Source: Endotrypanum monterogeii (Eukaryota; Euglenozoa; Kinetoplastea; Trypanosomatida; Trypanosomatidae). Taken from it: a DNA stretch of 64,000 nucleotides. The notes beneath the pieces are model-generated. The model was not told where the DNA came from. It saw only the letters and a program-made list of their open reading frames with translations, and ran no database searches. Numbering within the stretch: the first letter of the stretch is position 1; each line of letters begins with the position of its first letter. This document shows, one piece after another, positions 22,325 through 32,682 of this stretch. Made by a program: the position numbers and the translations under genes. Where the stretch lies: assembly GCA_000333855.2 (NCBI GenBank), contig CM007330.1, positions 250,455 through 314,454 of the forward strand, read 5' to 3'.

Positions 22325-23024
22325 TTCTATTTGACGGTGTTGATCTACCTCAATAAACGATGAGAGGAACGGAGGGCAGGGAGACGTGAGGGTGTGGGCG
22401 TGGTCGGGGCGAAGGCGACTTGTGGTGTGCAGTGAGATGGAAAAACAAAAAAAAGGGGGAGGAGGAAGAGCAAGGCGAAAAGGAGAAAGACACACGAGCA
22501 GCTGCAGCGTCGAAATGAGTCAAAACACAGGCGGGTGTGTGTTTGAAGCTGGAATAAAAAGTTTATCTCGAGAAGCGCCCCTCGAGGCACTGAAGCAGCA
22601 GCTGACTGATCACCGAAAAACACTAGCGAGAACGCGAGAAAGCATTTTTTTTTTTAAAAGGAGAGCGGAGTGAAATTTGAGATGGTGAACGGAAGCAGTG
22701 AGGCAGAGGAGTCCGTCGCAGCGGGTTCCGCGAAGACGAACGCGGTTGCGTTTCGAGCAAACAGTTCGGAATGGGAGGGATGGCATGAAATGTGGTGGTG
22801 GGAGAGGGAAGAGAGTGAGGAGAGTCAGGTGCAGCGCAGATGAGATACGCATGGAGGTCATGTGATGGAATGTGCCGAACTGTTTCAAAAGACAGAAGCG
22901 CCCCTAGTGCACCACTGCACAGCATATTCCACCCTCACCTACACTCCCTCTCCTTGCTTCAGAGAACTGAGCACCAAACCATGCAGCGTATAGAGCGTGT
23001 ATCATGCTGTTGACACCTCTCCTT

Positions 23025-23062
<38 letters not shown>

Positions 23063-23454
23063 TTGGTGTGCGCTCTATCTGTTTTGAGGCCGGAAATTAC
23101 TGTGAAAAAAAAAATGCCCTCATGCGTTAATGACGCCTGTAACCCTGTATGTTTGTGTGGGGAGGAGGGGGGGGAATGTTCATAAGGCAGCCTGGGAAAT
23201 GATCCGCATGCAAACATTTCAAGATGCACCCGAGGCGACGGCTCCAAACAAGCAAACAAACAAAAGGAGGAGGCCCGATCACGTGCGGGGAGGAGAAGAG
23301 GGGGGAAGACGACTGACACACGTTGTTGGCTTGACAAGTAATGGAAGAAGCTGGTCCCGCACGTCCACTGCGAACACTTATGAGTCACTAGCGAGGAGGT
23401 CATCGCGCCAAAGCGCGCTCGCTTGTTGACAGCACACCCAGTGATCGGGCCATA
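22325..23454. other. intergenic region, about 1.1 kb
   Basis: UTR sequence with an A-run near 22443-22453, a (TA)n tract at about 23030-23059 and a G-run near 23165-23174. No gene is seen. Confidence 0.6.
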
Positions 23455-24027
23455 CTACTGCTGCTGCTTGAACTCAACTAGCGGCGACGGAGCGGAGCAC
23501 CTGAAACAAAATTTTCGGCTGCTGCGGTTCACGCCTTTGCAGTTGGGACACGTCCATAGCGTCGTCTCCTTCCCAGGAAGCGGTGGCGGCACCGGCTTTG
23601 GCTGCTGACACTTATGACACAAGACGGAGCCTCTAAAATTCATTTGACCGCACGGGCAGGCCCAGTCATGCGGATCCTCACCTGGAAGGGTTGGACGGCG
23701 CACGCCAGGGGGAAGGGGGGGAGCGGGTGCGCCACACTTGTAACACTCGCGCTTGGAGTGGTAGTTGACCTCACCACACTGACACTGCCAGTCACCCTTA
23801 GTTGGCTCTCGAGTGCGCTGCCGACGATGACCGCCAGCTAAGCGCCTTGCGAGGCACACCGGCGTTCCAATACAGATGGGGCGCACGTACGTGCACACTG
23901 CACTGCTACTCATGGACGTTTTTTCCCCGACTTCACGCCTTACAGGGTGTGCAAGAGCAGTTGACGTCCTGCCGCCCCAAGACATCCACAGGCGACGTCC
24001 ACCCAGATGGAAGTGAGGCCGCAGCAT
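23455..24027 (-). CDS. triple RanBP2-type zinc-finger protein, probably mitochondrial
   Basis: A 190-residue protein with three RanBP2-like fingers at about 80-98, 122-140 and 158-177, joined by Pro-rich linkers. Finger 3 has the standard W-x-C-x2-C-x3-N-x6-C-x2-C layout (WTCPNCKGVN..). Fingers 1 (WQCQCGEVN) and 2 (WACPCGQMN) have only one residue between the first two Cys. Such fingers bind single-stranded RNA in ZRANB2-type proteins and ubiquitin or Ran in others. The N-terminus from the ATG at 24027 is Arg-rich and free of acidic residues for about 30 positions, suggesting mitochondrial import. An alternative ATG lies at 23985. A role in mitochondrial RNA processing is an inference only. 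Confidence 0.8.
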   Translation of the reverse strand: MLRPHFHLGGRRLWMSWGGRTSTALAHPVRREVGEKTSMSSSAVCTYVRPICIGTPVCLARRLAGGHRRQRTREPTKGDWQCQCGEVNYHSKRECYKCGAPAPPLPPGVRRPTLPGEDPHDWACPCGQMNFRGSVLCHKCQQPKPVPPPLPGKETTLWTCPNCKGVNRSSRKFCFRCSAPSPLVEFKQQQ

Positions 24028-24033
24028 AAGGAG

Positions 24034-24093
<60 letters not shown>

Positions 24094-25519
24094 AATGTTT
24101 TCCCCCCTGAACCCTTTGGCGCACGCCGGCTTGTGACGTCTAAGGTCTCGCCGTTTCTTCTGTGTTGTGGCCACCTCACCGTGTACTCCTCATCCACCTC
24201 GATCAGAACGAAATACCACCCGGTGGGGCGGGGGGGGGGGGGGGCAACAACAACGTGGAAGGGCGTGTATACGGATTTTTTTTTTAAACGGTGAATGAGC
24301 CCTAGACGTCGCGGGTGTGCTCATTCCTTGTCTCCCCCCTCCTGTTACGCTGCCCTGCAAGTGACAAGAAACCACACGTCACTCGGAAGAGGGGGAGGTA
24401 CTATGAGGTGCGATAGAGAAAGGGAGAAGAAAAAAAAGGGCTGAGAGCGCGTGGGTAAATGAGATCCACACTTATGCCTCAAACAAGTTCTCTGAAAAAA
24501 TGTCGAGAGGAGGTCGAGGAGCTGAGAGGAAGCAGCCGCATGATATTCTGTTTGCTCACCTCGTCGATGCCCTAAAACAATGTCACGCCGCAGCTGCAGC
24601 TCGCGCGCGTTGATGATGAGTTACTGATTCCCCCTCCCCTTTCTGGTGAGATGTCCTAACTGATGCATACGGGCGCAGCATTATTGATGCAATGTAAAAG
24701 GGGGAGAAGCAGAGATGTGGATAAAACAGAAGCCTCGGCGAGGCATCGCCCAGGGAACAAAGCGGTGAGGAAAGAAAACGGCTATTCAATACGAGTCGTA
24801 TCAAAGGATAGGGAGGGCAGCCCACAGAGACCTCCCCCTCCCCTCCCCCCCCCCGTATCCTCGTCGGCTATCTCCTCCACACGGCCGATGGGGAGAAGCT
24901 GGACCACTGACAGCTTTAAATTACTGTGATGGGTATTTTTTTCACTTTGACTGACCGCCCCTGGCTCGTCGTCGTTCCCTTCGCATGTCAGGGCGACGAA
25001 TGCCTTTATCTGCAACGTGCATGCAGATCAACAAAGATGGGGAATGATGGACTCAAGTAATACGATCCTCCCCAGCACGTCTACCCATACATATGTAGAC
25101 AATGTGCAAACTAAGAGCTCGGCTGGGAGAGAGGAATAGAGAGGAGTCCTATCTTCGAATCACAAATAGGTTCATCGCTTGGGTTAATTGTTACCCACCT
25201 CGCATCACGGCAAGAAAAAGGGGATAGGTTAGGGAGAGACGGTACCCTCCCCCCCCCCTCCATAAAAAAAAAAAAACACCAAGAGAATGAATACTGTGTG
25301 CTTGTGTGTATTGTCACGAGCCTTCGCGCGTGAGCACTCTTCTCCTACACCCTTCCCCTCCGGCCAAGCATCCTCTGACCCTATTACTTTGCACTGCGGT
25401 GTGTACGTAGGACACTGAGGACGACACTAAAGTATCAAGTCCACTCACCACCGCTACCCCATGAACGTATTGGTTTGGCTCATGAACCTGGATGGCGTGC
25501 CAGCTGCACCGACAACACC
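24028..25519. other. intergenic region, about 1.5 kb
   Basis: A TA-then-TG repeat (about 24033-24091) begins a few bases before the zinc-finger gene's ATG. A G-run follows (24229-24244). The rest has pyrimidine tracts and homopolymer runs. A 77-codon minus-strand frame near 24782-25015 has no ATG and was not called. Confidence 0.6.
24033..24091. repeat. (TA)n-(TG)n compound microsatellite in 5' flank
   Basis: TA units interrupted once, followed by about 10 TG units. They lie immediately upstream of the zinc-finger gene on the minus strand. Confidence 0.9.
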
Positions 25520-28500
25520 TTAGAGCGATTCCCTTAGCGTGCTCATGAGTGTGTGCAGTGCATTTGCAAGGTCATCTACCGTCTTGCTGGTGATGTCTCT
25601 GTTTGCAGTGACGTGGCGCTGAATATCTGAGAACTGAAGTTGCAAGGCGTGCGCAGCTGCCGGCGTTGTTGCACGGGAGCAGAAGTATTGCGCCACTTCA
25701 CCTGCAGAGCTGCCCTCCACATAAAAAAGAGGAAGCAACAGCTTCCGCATTCCATGATTGTCGACTGCGACAGACCGCTCCAGCGCGCATGTGATCAAGC
25801 GGTGAAACATCATCGGGTCAGCCCGCAGCAGTGTCGACTTCATGACAGCAGCCTGATGCAGCTCCTCTATGGGGTACGCAGTACGCACCCAACAGCAATT
25901 CACGAGACGGTCCATAGCCTGCAGTGCGTCACTTTGCTGTGTGGCCTCAACAGTGTCGACAGTCGCTGGGAAAGCGAGTGACTCCACAAAACCAACTACC
26001 CTGAACACCTCCGGTGGCGACTGCTTCGCCCAGAAGTCATGGAAGAAACGCGCTGACAGCACGCTCACCATCTTGATCGCAGCTGCGCACACCTTCGAAC
26101 GCACCATACACTCTTGTGTAGGCGATCTGCACAATAAGCCCCAGACGCTGGAAAGCAAGTTCGTTAGCGCCGTGTCTTCATACAGCTGGAGCACACCCAA
26201 GTTGCACCACCCGCCATGCAAAACGTGGTATGCAGCCGAGAGGCCGAGACGCATCACCTTCCATCCCCAGTCCACCAACGGTGGTGACGGAGGCTGTGCA
26301 CTGGATCCCGTGTCACTACCCTCCAGGACAACATGAGCCAACCGCGCAGAGCGCGCCACCACGTGACTCACATATCGAAATATATGCACAGACTTCGCAC
26401 TTTGTGGTCCGAACAGAATGCGCTGATTTTTGTTAAGCGCCAGCTCATTCACCAGTTCCAAGAGCTGGGTCACAGTCTCCTCACCACAGCTGCCCTCTTG
26501 CAGTACGGCGTCTGCCAGCGGATACAAAAAAGGCTCGATGATGTCCATGACCACTCGATATGGCCGACGCTCCGTACAGCTTAGAATGCCGTGCATGTCA
26601 CAAAGTGCGAGCGTGAGGCGACCTGCGCTCTCCGCGCTCGCGTCACCACTGGAAGCTACGTGGACCGCGTGAGAAATACGCGCCAGGACGGGTTCCATGA
26701 GGGTATTGATGACGGAATCTGTGAGGGCAGAGGAGTCAATGAAGCGCACCTGCGACACGCATCGAATAAACAGGTACCGCGCCCTGAGCTCGACAGGGTG
26801 CTGCAACGGAGCTGGGATGGAGTCGTTGTGGAGATTCATCAGGTATGTGTACGAGTGTGTCTCCTTGAGCAATCGCAAGACACTAGAGGTGGAGGTCCAC
26901 TCGTCAAGGAGCTGCAGCGCCTCCACTCGGACCTCGCTAGTCACATTCGCAGCATTTAGAACAGCCCACAACGCCTGGACAGCGATGTTCAGGAAGTGAG
27001 CACCGAACTTGCTCGCACCCTCCATCTGTCCACAGTTCCGCAACTGGCTGCTGAGAAGCTCGACGAAGGCGGAGGTTTTACGATTGGAGACCACGTACAC
27101 CGAGACGGTTTTGGAAAGTATTGCGGAGAGAACGCGCGTGGTAGCGGTTGCCATATGCCCTCGAACACAGAGGGGGACACTATCGAGAAAGCTGACGTGT
27201 GTGGAGAAGCGCTGAAGCAGCACCAGACTGTGCAAAAGCATGGCCAGAACGTGGACGGAGCCTCTGTCGATAGCGCCGTCAGAGTTCAATGCGGCACCCA
27301 GCAGGTGTAGAGACCACGTAACCTCCTCGATAAGCACAATGTGATCAGCTGAGACTGCAGATGCACCCGAGCGCACGTGTGTGAACACAGACTGACTAAC
27401 CTGCTCTGAGTTCGCCTCGAGCATTTTCCAGGCCCCCTCACCACAGCCCATCACTATCTTCACAAAAAATTCACTCTCAAGTCGAGCCCCCTCCTCATCA
27501 TCATCTAGTATGTACTCGACAGGCACGCAGTTGGGGTTTGCCTGTCGCCCCGCAGCGCTCTCGCTGCTCATGAACTTGTGCAACTCAACTGTAAAGGTAT
27601 GTATGCGATTGTGCAAACATTCGAGGTAACTACCAATCACCTGCAAACCACAGTACTGCATCTCTGCTGTATCCTGCACGGCGTACGGGATGGCCCCAAT
27701 GAGGCGCCCCCACACACTGAGCAGAGACAACATTGAGGTTGAGGCTTGCTTCCAGTTTGCCAGACACTGCCGTGTGAAGCTACAGAGGGACCGTAGCCAC
27801 GGCGAGAACTCTGCCAGCTGCATGAGTTCACTCAGATCACAGTTGGGCTTCATCCGATTGAGAAGCCGTGCAAAGGCACCAAGCGTTTCCTCGTCATCCA
27901 GGTGGAGGAAGCGCTCCATGGCAAGGTGCGTCTGTAACAGGATTATCGCGTACCACCGCGGGCGCAGCTTCGCATTGGTAAAGAAAGATTTTCGAAGGCT
28001 CACTAGCAAAGTCAGCGCCTCCAGCAGTGTGCGCACCACATCGGGCTCCAGGCTTGGTATTCGATACAAATACCACAGTCGATCCATCAACTCCACGTCA
28101 AGGATGTCGGACGCCCAGCTATCTGGATATGTCACCGTCACCGGATTCTCCTCGCTCTCGACTCGAATGATGTCACACGAAAAGTCGAACTCAAGTACGT
28201 GCTGCAATAACTTAAGCCCAGCTGCGATGACAGAGAGGCAGCTGGGTTGCACCTCTTTCACGACTCGCACAGCCATTCGGAAAACACTGGGGAGGTGGTC
28301 GTCCCGAAAGGACTTCGCAATGCTCACGTCACTGGCAAAGGTAGCCATACGCCGCTCACTAAGGGTGATGACAAGATCGGAAAGTACCTCACAGCCAACT
28401 CGCAATCGAGCATTCTGATCACCCACTTGCATCGAGGAGGAGCATGATGCACACACACTTGACGGCATCCGAGCCAGCGTCTGGGAGTATTGATAGCCCC

Positions 28501-28843
28501 GTTGCACAGCCACGCACACCAGTTGGCGCAACGCCAGCTTAGCGGCTGCGTTCAGCACGGAATCCCGAATACACAGCAGCTCATATACGCTCAGTGTAAA
28601 TTGTGTCAGCTCGTCCGCATCACCAAACAGTGTCTCTAGACACTCGGATGCTGCACGCGAAACGAACGTTATCGAGTAAACGCTGGTTGACTCCTGCAGT
28701 ACTGCCATCAGCAGCTGCAGTCCGATCTCATCGATGATGCAACGCCATCCATCAACTGTCACCTTCAGGGTGGCCCCTTTATCGCCTGAGTAGAGCTTGA
28801 GGCAGAATGCATCTACGTCGTCTATTCTATTAAATTCTGTCAT
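25520..28843 (-). CDS. XPO7: exportin-7 (RanBP16/17) family karyopherin
   Basis: An 1107-residue, all-helical HEAT-repeat-like protein. The best family signs are in residues about 180-420. They include SFRDDHLPSVFRMAV, a GLKLLQHVLEFDFSCD segment (XPO7: CLNFDFIG), then TYPDSWASDILDVELMDRLW (XPO7: IPTTWR..FLEPETLDLFF), LLEALTLLVSLRKSFFTN (CLVQFASTRRSLFN), and FARLLNRMKPNCDLSEL (FCRFLARLKTNYQLGEL). Human XPO7 has 1087 residues, a close fit. Family members carry proteins across the nuclear pore in a Ran-dependent way, and XPO7 can act in both directions. Start ATG at 28843, stop TAA at 25520. The importin-beta N-terminal domain is diverged here. Confidence 0.85.
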   Translation of the reverse strand: MTEFNRIDDVDAFCLKLYSGDKGATLKVTVDGWRCIIDEIGLQLLMAVLQESTSVYSITFVSRAASECLETLFGDADELTQFTLSVYELLCIRDSVLNAAAKLALRQLVCVAVQRGYQYSQTLARMPSSVCASCSSSMQVGDQNARLRVGCEVLSDLVITLSERRMATFASDVSIAKSFRDDHLPSVFRMAVRVVKEVQPSCLSVIAAGLKLLQHVLEFDFSCDIIRVESEENPVTVTYPDSWASDILDVELMDRLWYLYRIPSLEPDVVRTLLEALTLLVSLRKSFFTNAKLRPRWYAIILLQTHLAMERFLHLDDEETLGAFARLLNRMKPNCDLSELMQLAEFSPWLRSLCSFTRQCLANWKQASTSMLSLLSVWGRLIGAIPYAVQDTAEMQYCGLQVIGSYLECLHNRIHTFTVELHKFMSSESAAGRQANPNCVPVEYILDDDEEGARLESEFFVKIVMGCGEGAWKMLEANSEQVSQSVFTHVRSGASAVSADHIVLIEEVTWSLHLLGAALNSDGAIDRGSVHVLAMLLHSLVLLQRFSTHVSFLDSVPLCVRGHMATATTRVLSAILSKTVSVYVVSNRKTSAFVELLSSQLRNCGQMEGASKFGAHFLNIAVQALWAVLNAANVTSEVRVEALQLLDEWTSTSSVLRLLKETHSYTYLMNLHNDSIPAPLQHPVELRARYLFIRCVSQVRFIDSSALTDSVINTLMEPVLARISHAVHVASSGDASAESAGRLTLALCDMHGILSCTERRPYRVVMDIIEPFLYPLADAVLQEGSCGEETVTQLLELVNELALNKNQRILFGPQSAKSVHIFRYVSHVVARSARLAHVVLEGSDTGSSAQPPSPPLVDWGWKVMRLGLSAAYHVLHGGWCNLGVLQLYEDTALTNLLSSVWGLLCRSPTQECMVRSKVCAAAIKMVSVLSARFFHDFWAKQSPPEVFRVVGFVESLAFPATVDTVEATQQSDALQAMDRLVNCCWVRTAYPIEELHQAAVMKSTLLRADPMMFHRLITCALERSVAVDNHGMRKLLLPLFYVEGSSAGEVAQYFCSRATTPAAAHALQLQFSDIQRHVTANRDITSKTVDDLANALHTLMSTLRESL

Positions 28844-29078
28844 TCATCTACACGCCCCTTTGGTGTCTTTCTGCTCTTCGAGGTGGAGTAAGCAGTGGGT
28901 GCACAATCACACACAAACAGACAAACAGACACACACATAGACAACGCGCGCACAGCGTCGAATAATGGAAGGGAGAGGTGAGGAGGATTTTTAAAAATCG
29001 ACGGAGTACATGCTAGGAGAGCCACCGCCTGACAAAGACAGGATTCGTGCCCCCTTGTGCGAAGGTCTGTCTGTTTTT

Positions 29079-29112
<34 letters not shown>

Positions 29113-29542
29113 ATTTAGAAGATGTATCCACTGCGGTGTGTACGCAAGTTGTCACAAGTAAGAAAAGCCAAGAGTAGAAGAAGAGAGAATGGCGGTAAGA
29201 CAAGTATAAGTTGTCACAAATCGCTGAAGGGAAAAAGATAATTAAAAAAAAAAACTTGTGTCTGAGAAAAAAAAAAAAAGTCGGGTAGGAAAGACGATTC
29301 CACACCCAACGTAGCACACGCGCACTGGACAACGACCATAAACGGCTTTACGACGTGAATGACTTGTTGGGATAACCCCCCACCCCCCACCCGAAAAAAA
29401 AAGTTTCGTGTTTCCTGCGTTATACTCGTTGTTGCGTTTCCTTTTTTCTTTTTTTCCTGGGAGCTTGACCAGGGTTGCCACGCCGTATACTAAAATCACC
29501 GTGGCAGAGGGGTTGTGGCAAAGCTATTCAGCGTGTGCGACG

Positions 29543-29573
<31 letters not shown>
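29543..29573. repeat. (TG)n microsatellite
   Basis: About 15 TG units followed by a G-rich stretch. Confidence 0.9.
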
Positions 29574-29574
<1 letters not shown>

Positions 29575-29805
29575 TAGGGGGGGGAGAGAAAAAGCAGAAA
29601 AATTGCCCAAAACAGAAAGTCGAAAAAAGTAAACAAAGACAACACGAAGATGAGGTTGTGTAGGATGTGTAGTGAGCGAGCACAATGACGCCAGCTGCGC
29701 CATAAGAAGCAGCTGAACAAAGGAAAAAGAGGGAGCTACCTTCTTAGGGTTACTATTGTACGTCACAGCACAACCTCCACTAGAGGGGCCAGCTTTCGCA
29801 CGCGG

Positions 29806-30085
29806 GGATCGCACAGGGTGAAACAGCGGTACACGCGTGTGGCAGCGATGGCCAGGGCAGCCACCAGTGCGCCGCATCTGCCGCAACCGCTGCCCACCCG
29901 AAAAGGTACGCAGGTCACCTCATGACAGCCGACCCCACGCCAGTCACAGTGCAGCGCATTCCTCGGGGGCGGTCCACACTCCCCAAGCGCCGGCAGCACC
30001 GGCGACGCATCGCCATGCCGTCACCACAACGCAGGTACCTGGGCTTCCCTCCCCCTCCATCACCACGCCGAGGTGACCACCGTAT
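29806..30085 (-). mobile_element. SIDER2-like retroposon remnant, sense in 3'UTR
   Basis: On the minus strand it reads CACCTCGGCGTGGTGATGG, a GGAGGGGGAGGGAAGCCC block, and ends near CACACGCGTGTACCGCTG. It is closely similar to the plus-strand copies near 44.1, 49.2, 52.3 and 60.0 kb. It lies downstream of the CCDC148-like gene in the same direction, as expected for a 3'UTR SIDER. The name SIDER2 is from memory of Leishmania repeats; the repetition itself is seen directly. Confidence 0.75.
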
Positions 30086-30422
30086 ATCTATGGGACATGC
30101 GGTATATGCGTATACATGAGTTTTTTTTTTTTCATCGAGACCAACGGAAAGTGTACGAAAAGCTTTTTGGGGGGTGTTTGCTCAGAAAAGGACGTTGTGT
30201 CTGAGCGACGCTAGAACTGAGAAGCCACAGAAATTTTCAGACGAGATGCATGGGGAGGGACGCAAGGCGGCTTCCACGGAACTCCTGCTTGCATAGGATC
30301 GGCAGCCCAGAGCCCTCACCCTGTGCAAAATGAATACAGGAACCATGTTCGTAAGTTATCGGTGGTGCTACCTAGCAGTGGTACACCTACACCTGTAACT
30401 CCGTCTTTCGCTCATCGGAAAG

Positions 30423-30426
<4 letters not shown>

Positions 30427-30456
<30 letters not shown>
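30427..30456. repeat. (TG)n microsatellite
   Basis: About 15 TG units. Confidence 0.9.
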
Positions 30457-30457
<1 letters not shown>

Positions 30458-30978
30458 TTCTTCACTTGCCCACCAACAGTTCTCTTCGTGTGTTCGCCTT
30501 TACTACCTGCGACACTACGTAGCCGGACCAAGTCCTGGCAAGCGCAGCAAAGAAAAAAAAAGGAATAATGCGCAACGCAGGCAGTCCCTTCATGTGTAGC
30601 GGAGCGTGTTGCCACCATAGCAGTAGTTGCCCACGCTCATTTGGTGAGACGCAGATGTGTAAAGCAGTCCATAATATATTGGAAAATATATGACACATGA
30701 TAGGCGTTTTTATTTGTGTGTGTGTGTGTGTGTGTGTTGGGGGGAGGGGGGATATGCGTCGAGTAGGTCATGTCATCCTCTAGCTTTTTTTTTTCCTCTC
30801 CTTCCTCTTTGAGCCGCTGGTGTAAACTCTGTCCATCGAAATACCCACAGCAAGGTAACGGAGAGGGGCTAAAAAGAGGCGTGGCCGAGGCGCAGAGGAC
30901 ATATGTGAGAGCCCCCCCCCTACATCCCCTTCGACGTGCCCCTTGTCACGAGGGAGAGCAAGAAGTCCCTCCGCCTCG

Positions 30979-32682
30979 TCAGGAGAAAATGCCGCGCAGC
31001 GGATTTCCTTCGCTGCTTCGTTGCGCAGGTGACACACGGTATCCACGGGTCGCCACCTCCCGCCCGTAAGGTGTGGTGTGGAGTCCAGCAGCGAGTAGAG
31101 CATGAAACAACCGCACACGCGGATCTTTCATAATCTGCTCATCGGAAAATCCAGAAATCGACGGCCTTGCGGCTTGAGCTAGAGTCACGTACTGCTCTGT
31201 TTGCGCACTCGAAGAAGTTGCCCTGAGAAGTCGATGGGGATCGGCCTCCACACCGATATGACTGTCAACCGAAGCAAAGAAGCGCTGCAGTGCCTCCTCT
31301 TTCTTAGCCCGCAGCGCAGCAACTTCTTGCTCGCGCTTCTTCTGCTCAGCGTGCCGCTGGTCGTCTAGCTGGCGTCGGTACTCGACTCTCTCTTCGTTGC
31401 GGCGCATGCGCGCTGCCTTTTTTTCCTCCAACGCTTGCGCCTGCAAGTCTGCGAGCTCCTTCTCCTTCTGTCGCAGCGCGGCTCGCTGTATTTCATACGC
31501 CTCGAAAAGACGGAGGCGCTCCTGAAACTCCACCGCACGTTTTGACTGTAGTACCTTTTCCTTCGCCGCCGCTGCAGCTTTTATCTTTTCCTCCTCGCTT
31601 TGACGCTGCCGTAGCAGCGCCTCGTACGCGACGCGGTCCTCTGCCAGCCGTGCGTGGCGGAGATGTTGCGCCGCAACGCGCTGCCGCGCTGCCTCCGCCT
31701 TTTCTTGCCGCTGCCTTGCCACCTGCTGGGCAACGAGAAACGCAGATTCGCAGGAAGACAAAAGAGAGGCACTCAATCGCTGAAAGTCCGACACAGTCGC
31801 CTTCGACATCGCCCGCGCCTTCCGGTGCGCCACGGCCTCCTCTATGGCCAAGTGAACTTGTGCGGGGGGCATACCGGGGTACACGGCACATACACGCTCT
31901 GCCAGGGCAGCCATGGTAGCTGCTGAGATGTTGAACTGTCGTGCATTCTGCCCCATTTTGACGATTATACCCACAGTCCGAAGAATATCCGGGGTTGTTT
32001 CGGCGGCAGCAGAGACGTCGGCCTCCTCAATACGACTGAGCGCCTCCTCTTCTGCACTCTTCAGAGCATCATCAAATATATCGTGCAGCTGCGATGGGGG
32101 GTGATATGCGTTGCAGAGTGCTGCAAACGCCCGCTGTGACTGACGAGCTACAGCACGGCACTCGGCCACCACACCTTGGTAGTGGTCGAGGCCTGCAGCG
32201 GGTTTGTCCAATTCCTCGATGCGCGTCTCACACTTCCTCAGTTCGGATTCAATCCACTCGCGTATGTCAGAAACCCCTGATGCCGCTGCGTCACGAATAC
32301 CTATATTCTGGGGCTTTTGTGAGGCGCTTGTCTGCCACAGGGCCCCAACCTCCGTCAGCTGCTCGGAAACTAGAACCTTCAGCGCGGCAAGCTCCAGGCC
32401 GCGACGCGCACTGTCGAGGTCGGAGACTGTGTCGCCGAGACACTTCTCCATCTCCTCCAGAGCTGCCTCGCAGCCTTCCTGCTCGGTATTCAAAGCGTCG
32501 CGCTCGTGCATCCATTGCGCAGTGCGGCGACTGACCTCCGCATCCTTCTTCAGTTGGCGTACTTTTCTCCGCAATAAGTACACTTCTTCCTGACGCTTTG
32601 AAGATTTTTTCTTCCATTCTTCCAGTACGGCCGCCTGCGTACTCGCGTCCGAGAACGCATTGGCGCGGATGGAGCTACGCAT
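30979..32682 (-). CDS. CCDC148-like coiled-coil protein
   Basis: A 567-residue protein that is largely coiled coil, with a central Arg/Glu/Gln/Ala-rich helix (about 300-470). The C-terminal part has ISGFSDEQIMKDPRVR, then ALLAAGLHTTPYGREV. This resembles the C-terminal signature of animal CCDC148 (ISDPRLR..ALREAGLH.T.YA.E). Other regions agree in type but not in detail. CCDC148 has been linked to cilia in other organisms, and two other axonemal coiled-coil genes lie on the same unit, so a flagellar role is plausible. The start is the ATG at 32682. If the family call is wrong, this is simply a conserved coiled-coil protein. Confidence 0.75.
   Translation of the reverse strand: MRSSIRANAFSDASTQAAVLEEWKKKSSKRQEEVYLLRRKVRQLKKDAEVSRRTAQWMHERDALNTEQEGCEAALEEMEKCLGDTVSDLDSARRGLELAALKVLVSEQLTEVGALWQTSASQKPQNIGIRDAAASGVSDIREWIESELRKCETRIEELDKPAAGLDHYQGVVAECRAVARQSQRAFAALCNAYHPPSQLHDIFDDALKSAEEEALSRIEEADVSAAAETTPDILRTVGIIVKMGQNARQFNISAATMAALAERVCAVYPGMPPAQVHLAIEEAVAHRKARAMSKATVSDFQRLSASLLSSCESAFLVAQQVARQRQEKAEAARQRVAAQHLRHARLAEDRVAYEALLRQRQSEEEKIKAAAAAKEKVLQSKRAVEFQERLRLFEAYEIQRAALRQKEKELADLQAQALEEKKAARMRRNEERVEYRRQLDDQRHAEQKKREQEVAALRAKKEEALQRFFASVDSHIGVEADPHRLLRATSSSAQTEQYVTLAQAARPSISGFSDEQIMKDPRVRLFHALLAAGLHTTPYGREVATRGYRVSPAQRSSEGNPLRGIFS

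Larger units (their letters stand above)
28844..30978. other. intergenic region with a SIDER2-like element, about 2.1 kb
   Basis: It contains TG repeats (about 29087-29112, 29543-29573, 30427-30456 and 30715-30736), long A-runs near 29245-29279, and a retroposon-like element on the minus strand at about 29806-30085. The latter should lie in the 3'UTR of the gene at 30979-32682. No other gene is supported. Confidence 0.6.

Noticed and set aside
29764..30085. Open frames (TADPTPVTVQRIPRG and similar) inside the repeated element, also at 44.1, 49.2, 52.3 and 60.0 kb
   Set aside because: The frames recur because the element is repeated. They differ in frame and start, lack conserved extension, and lie in UTRs.
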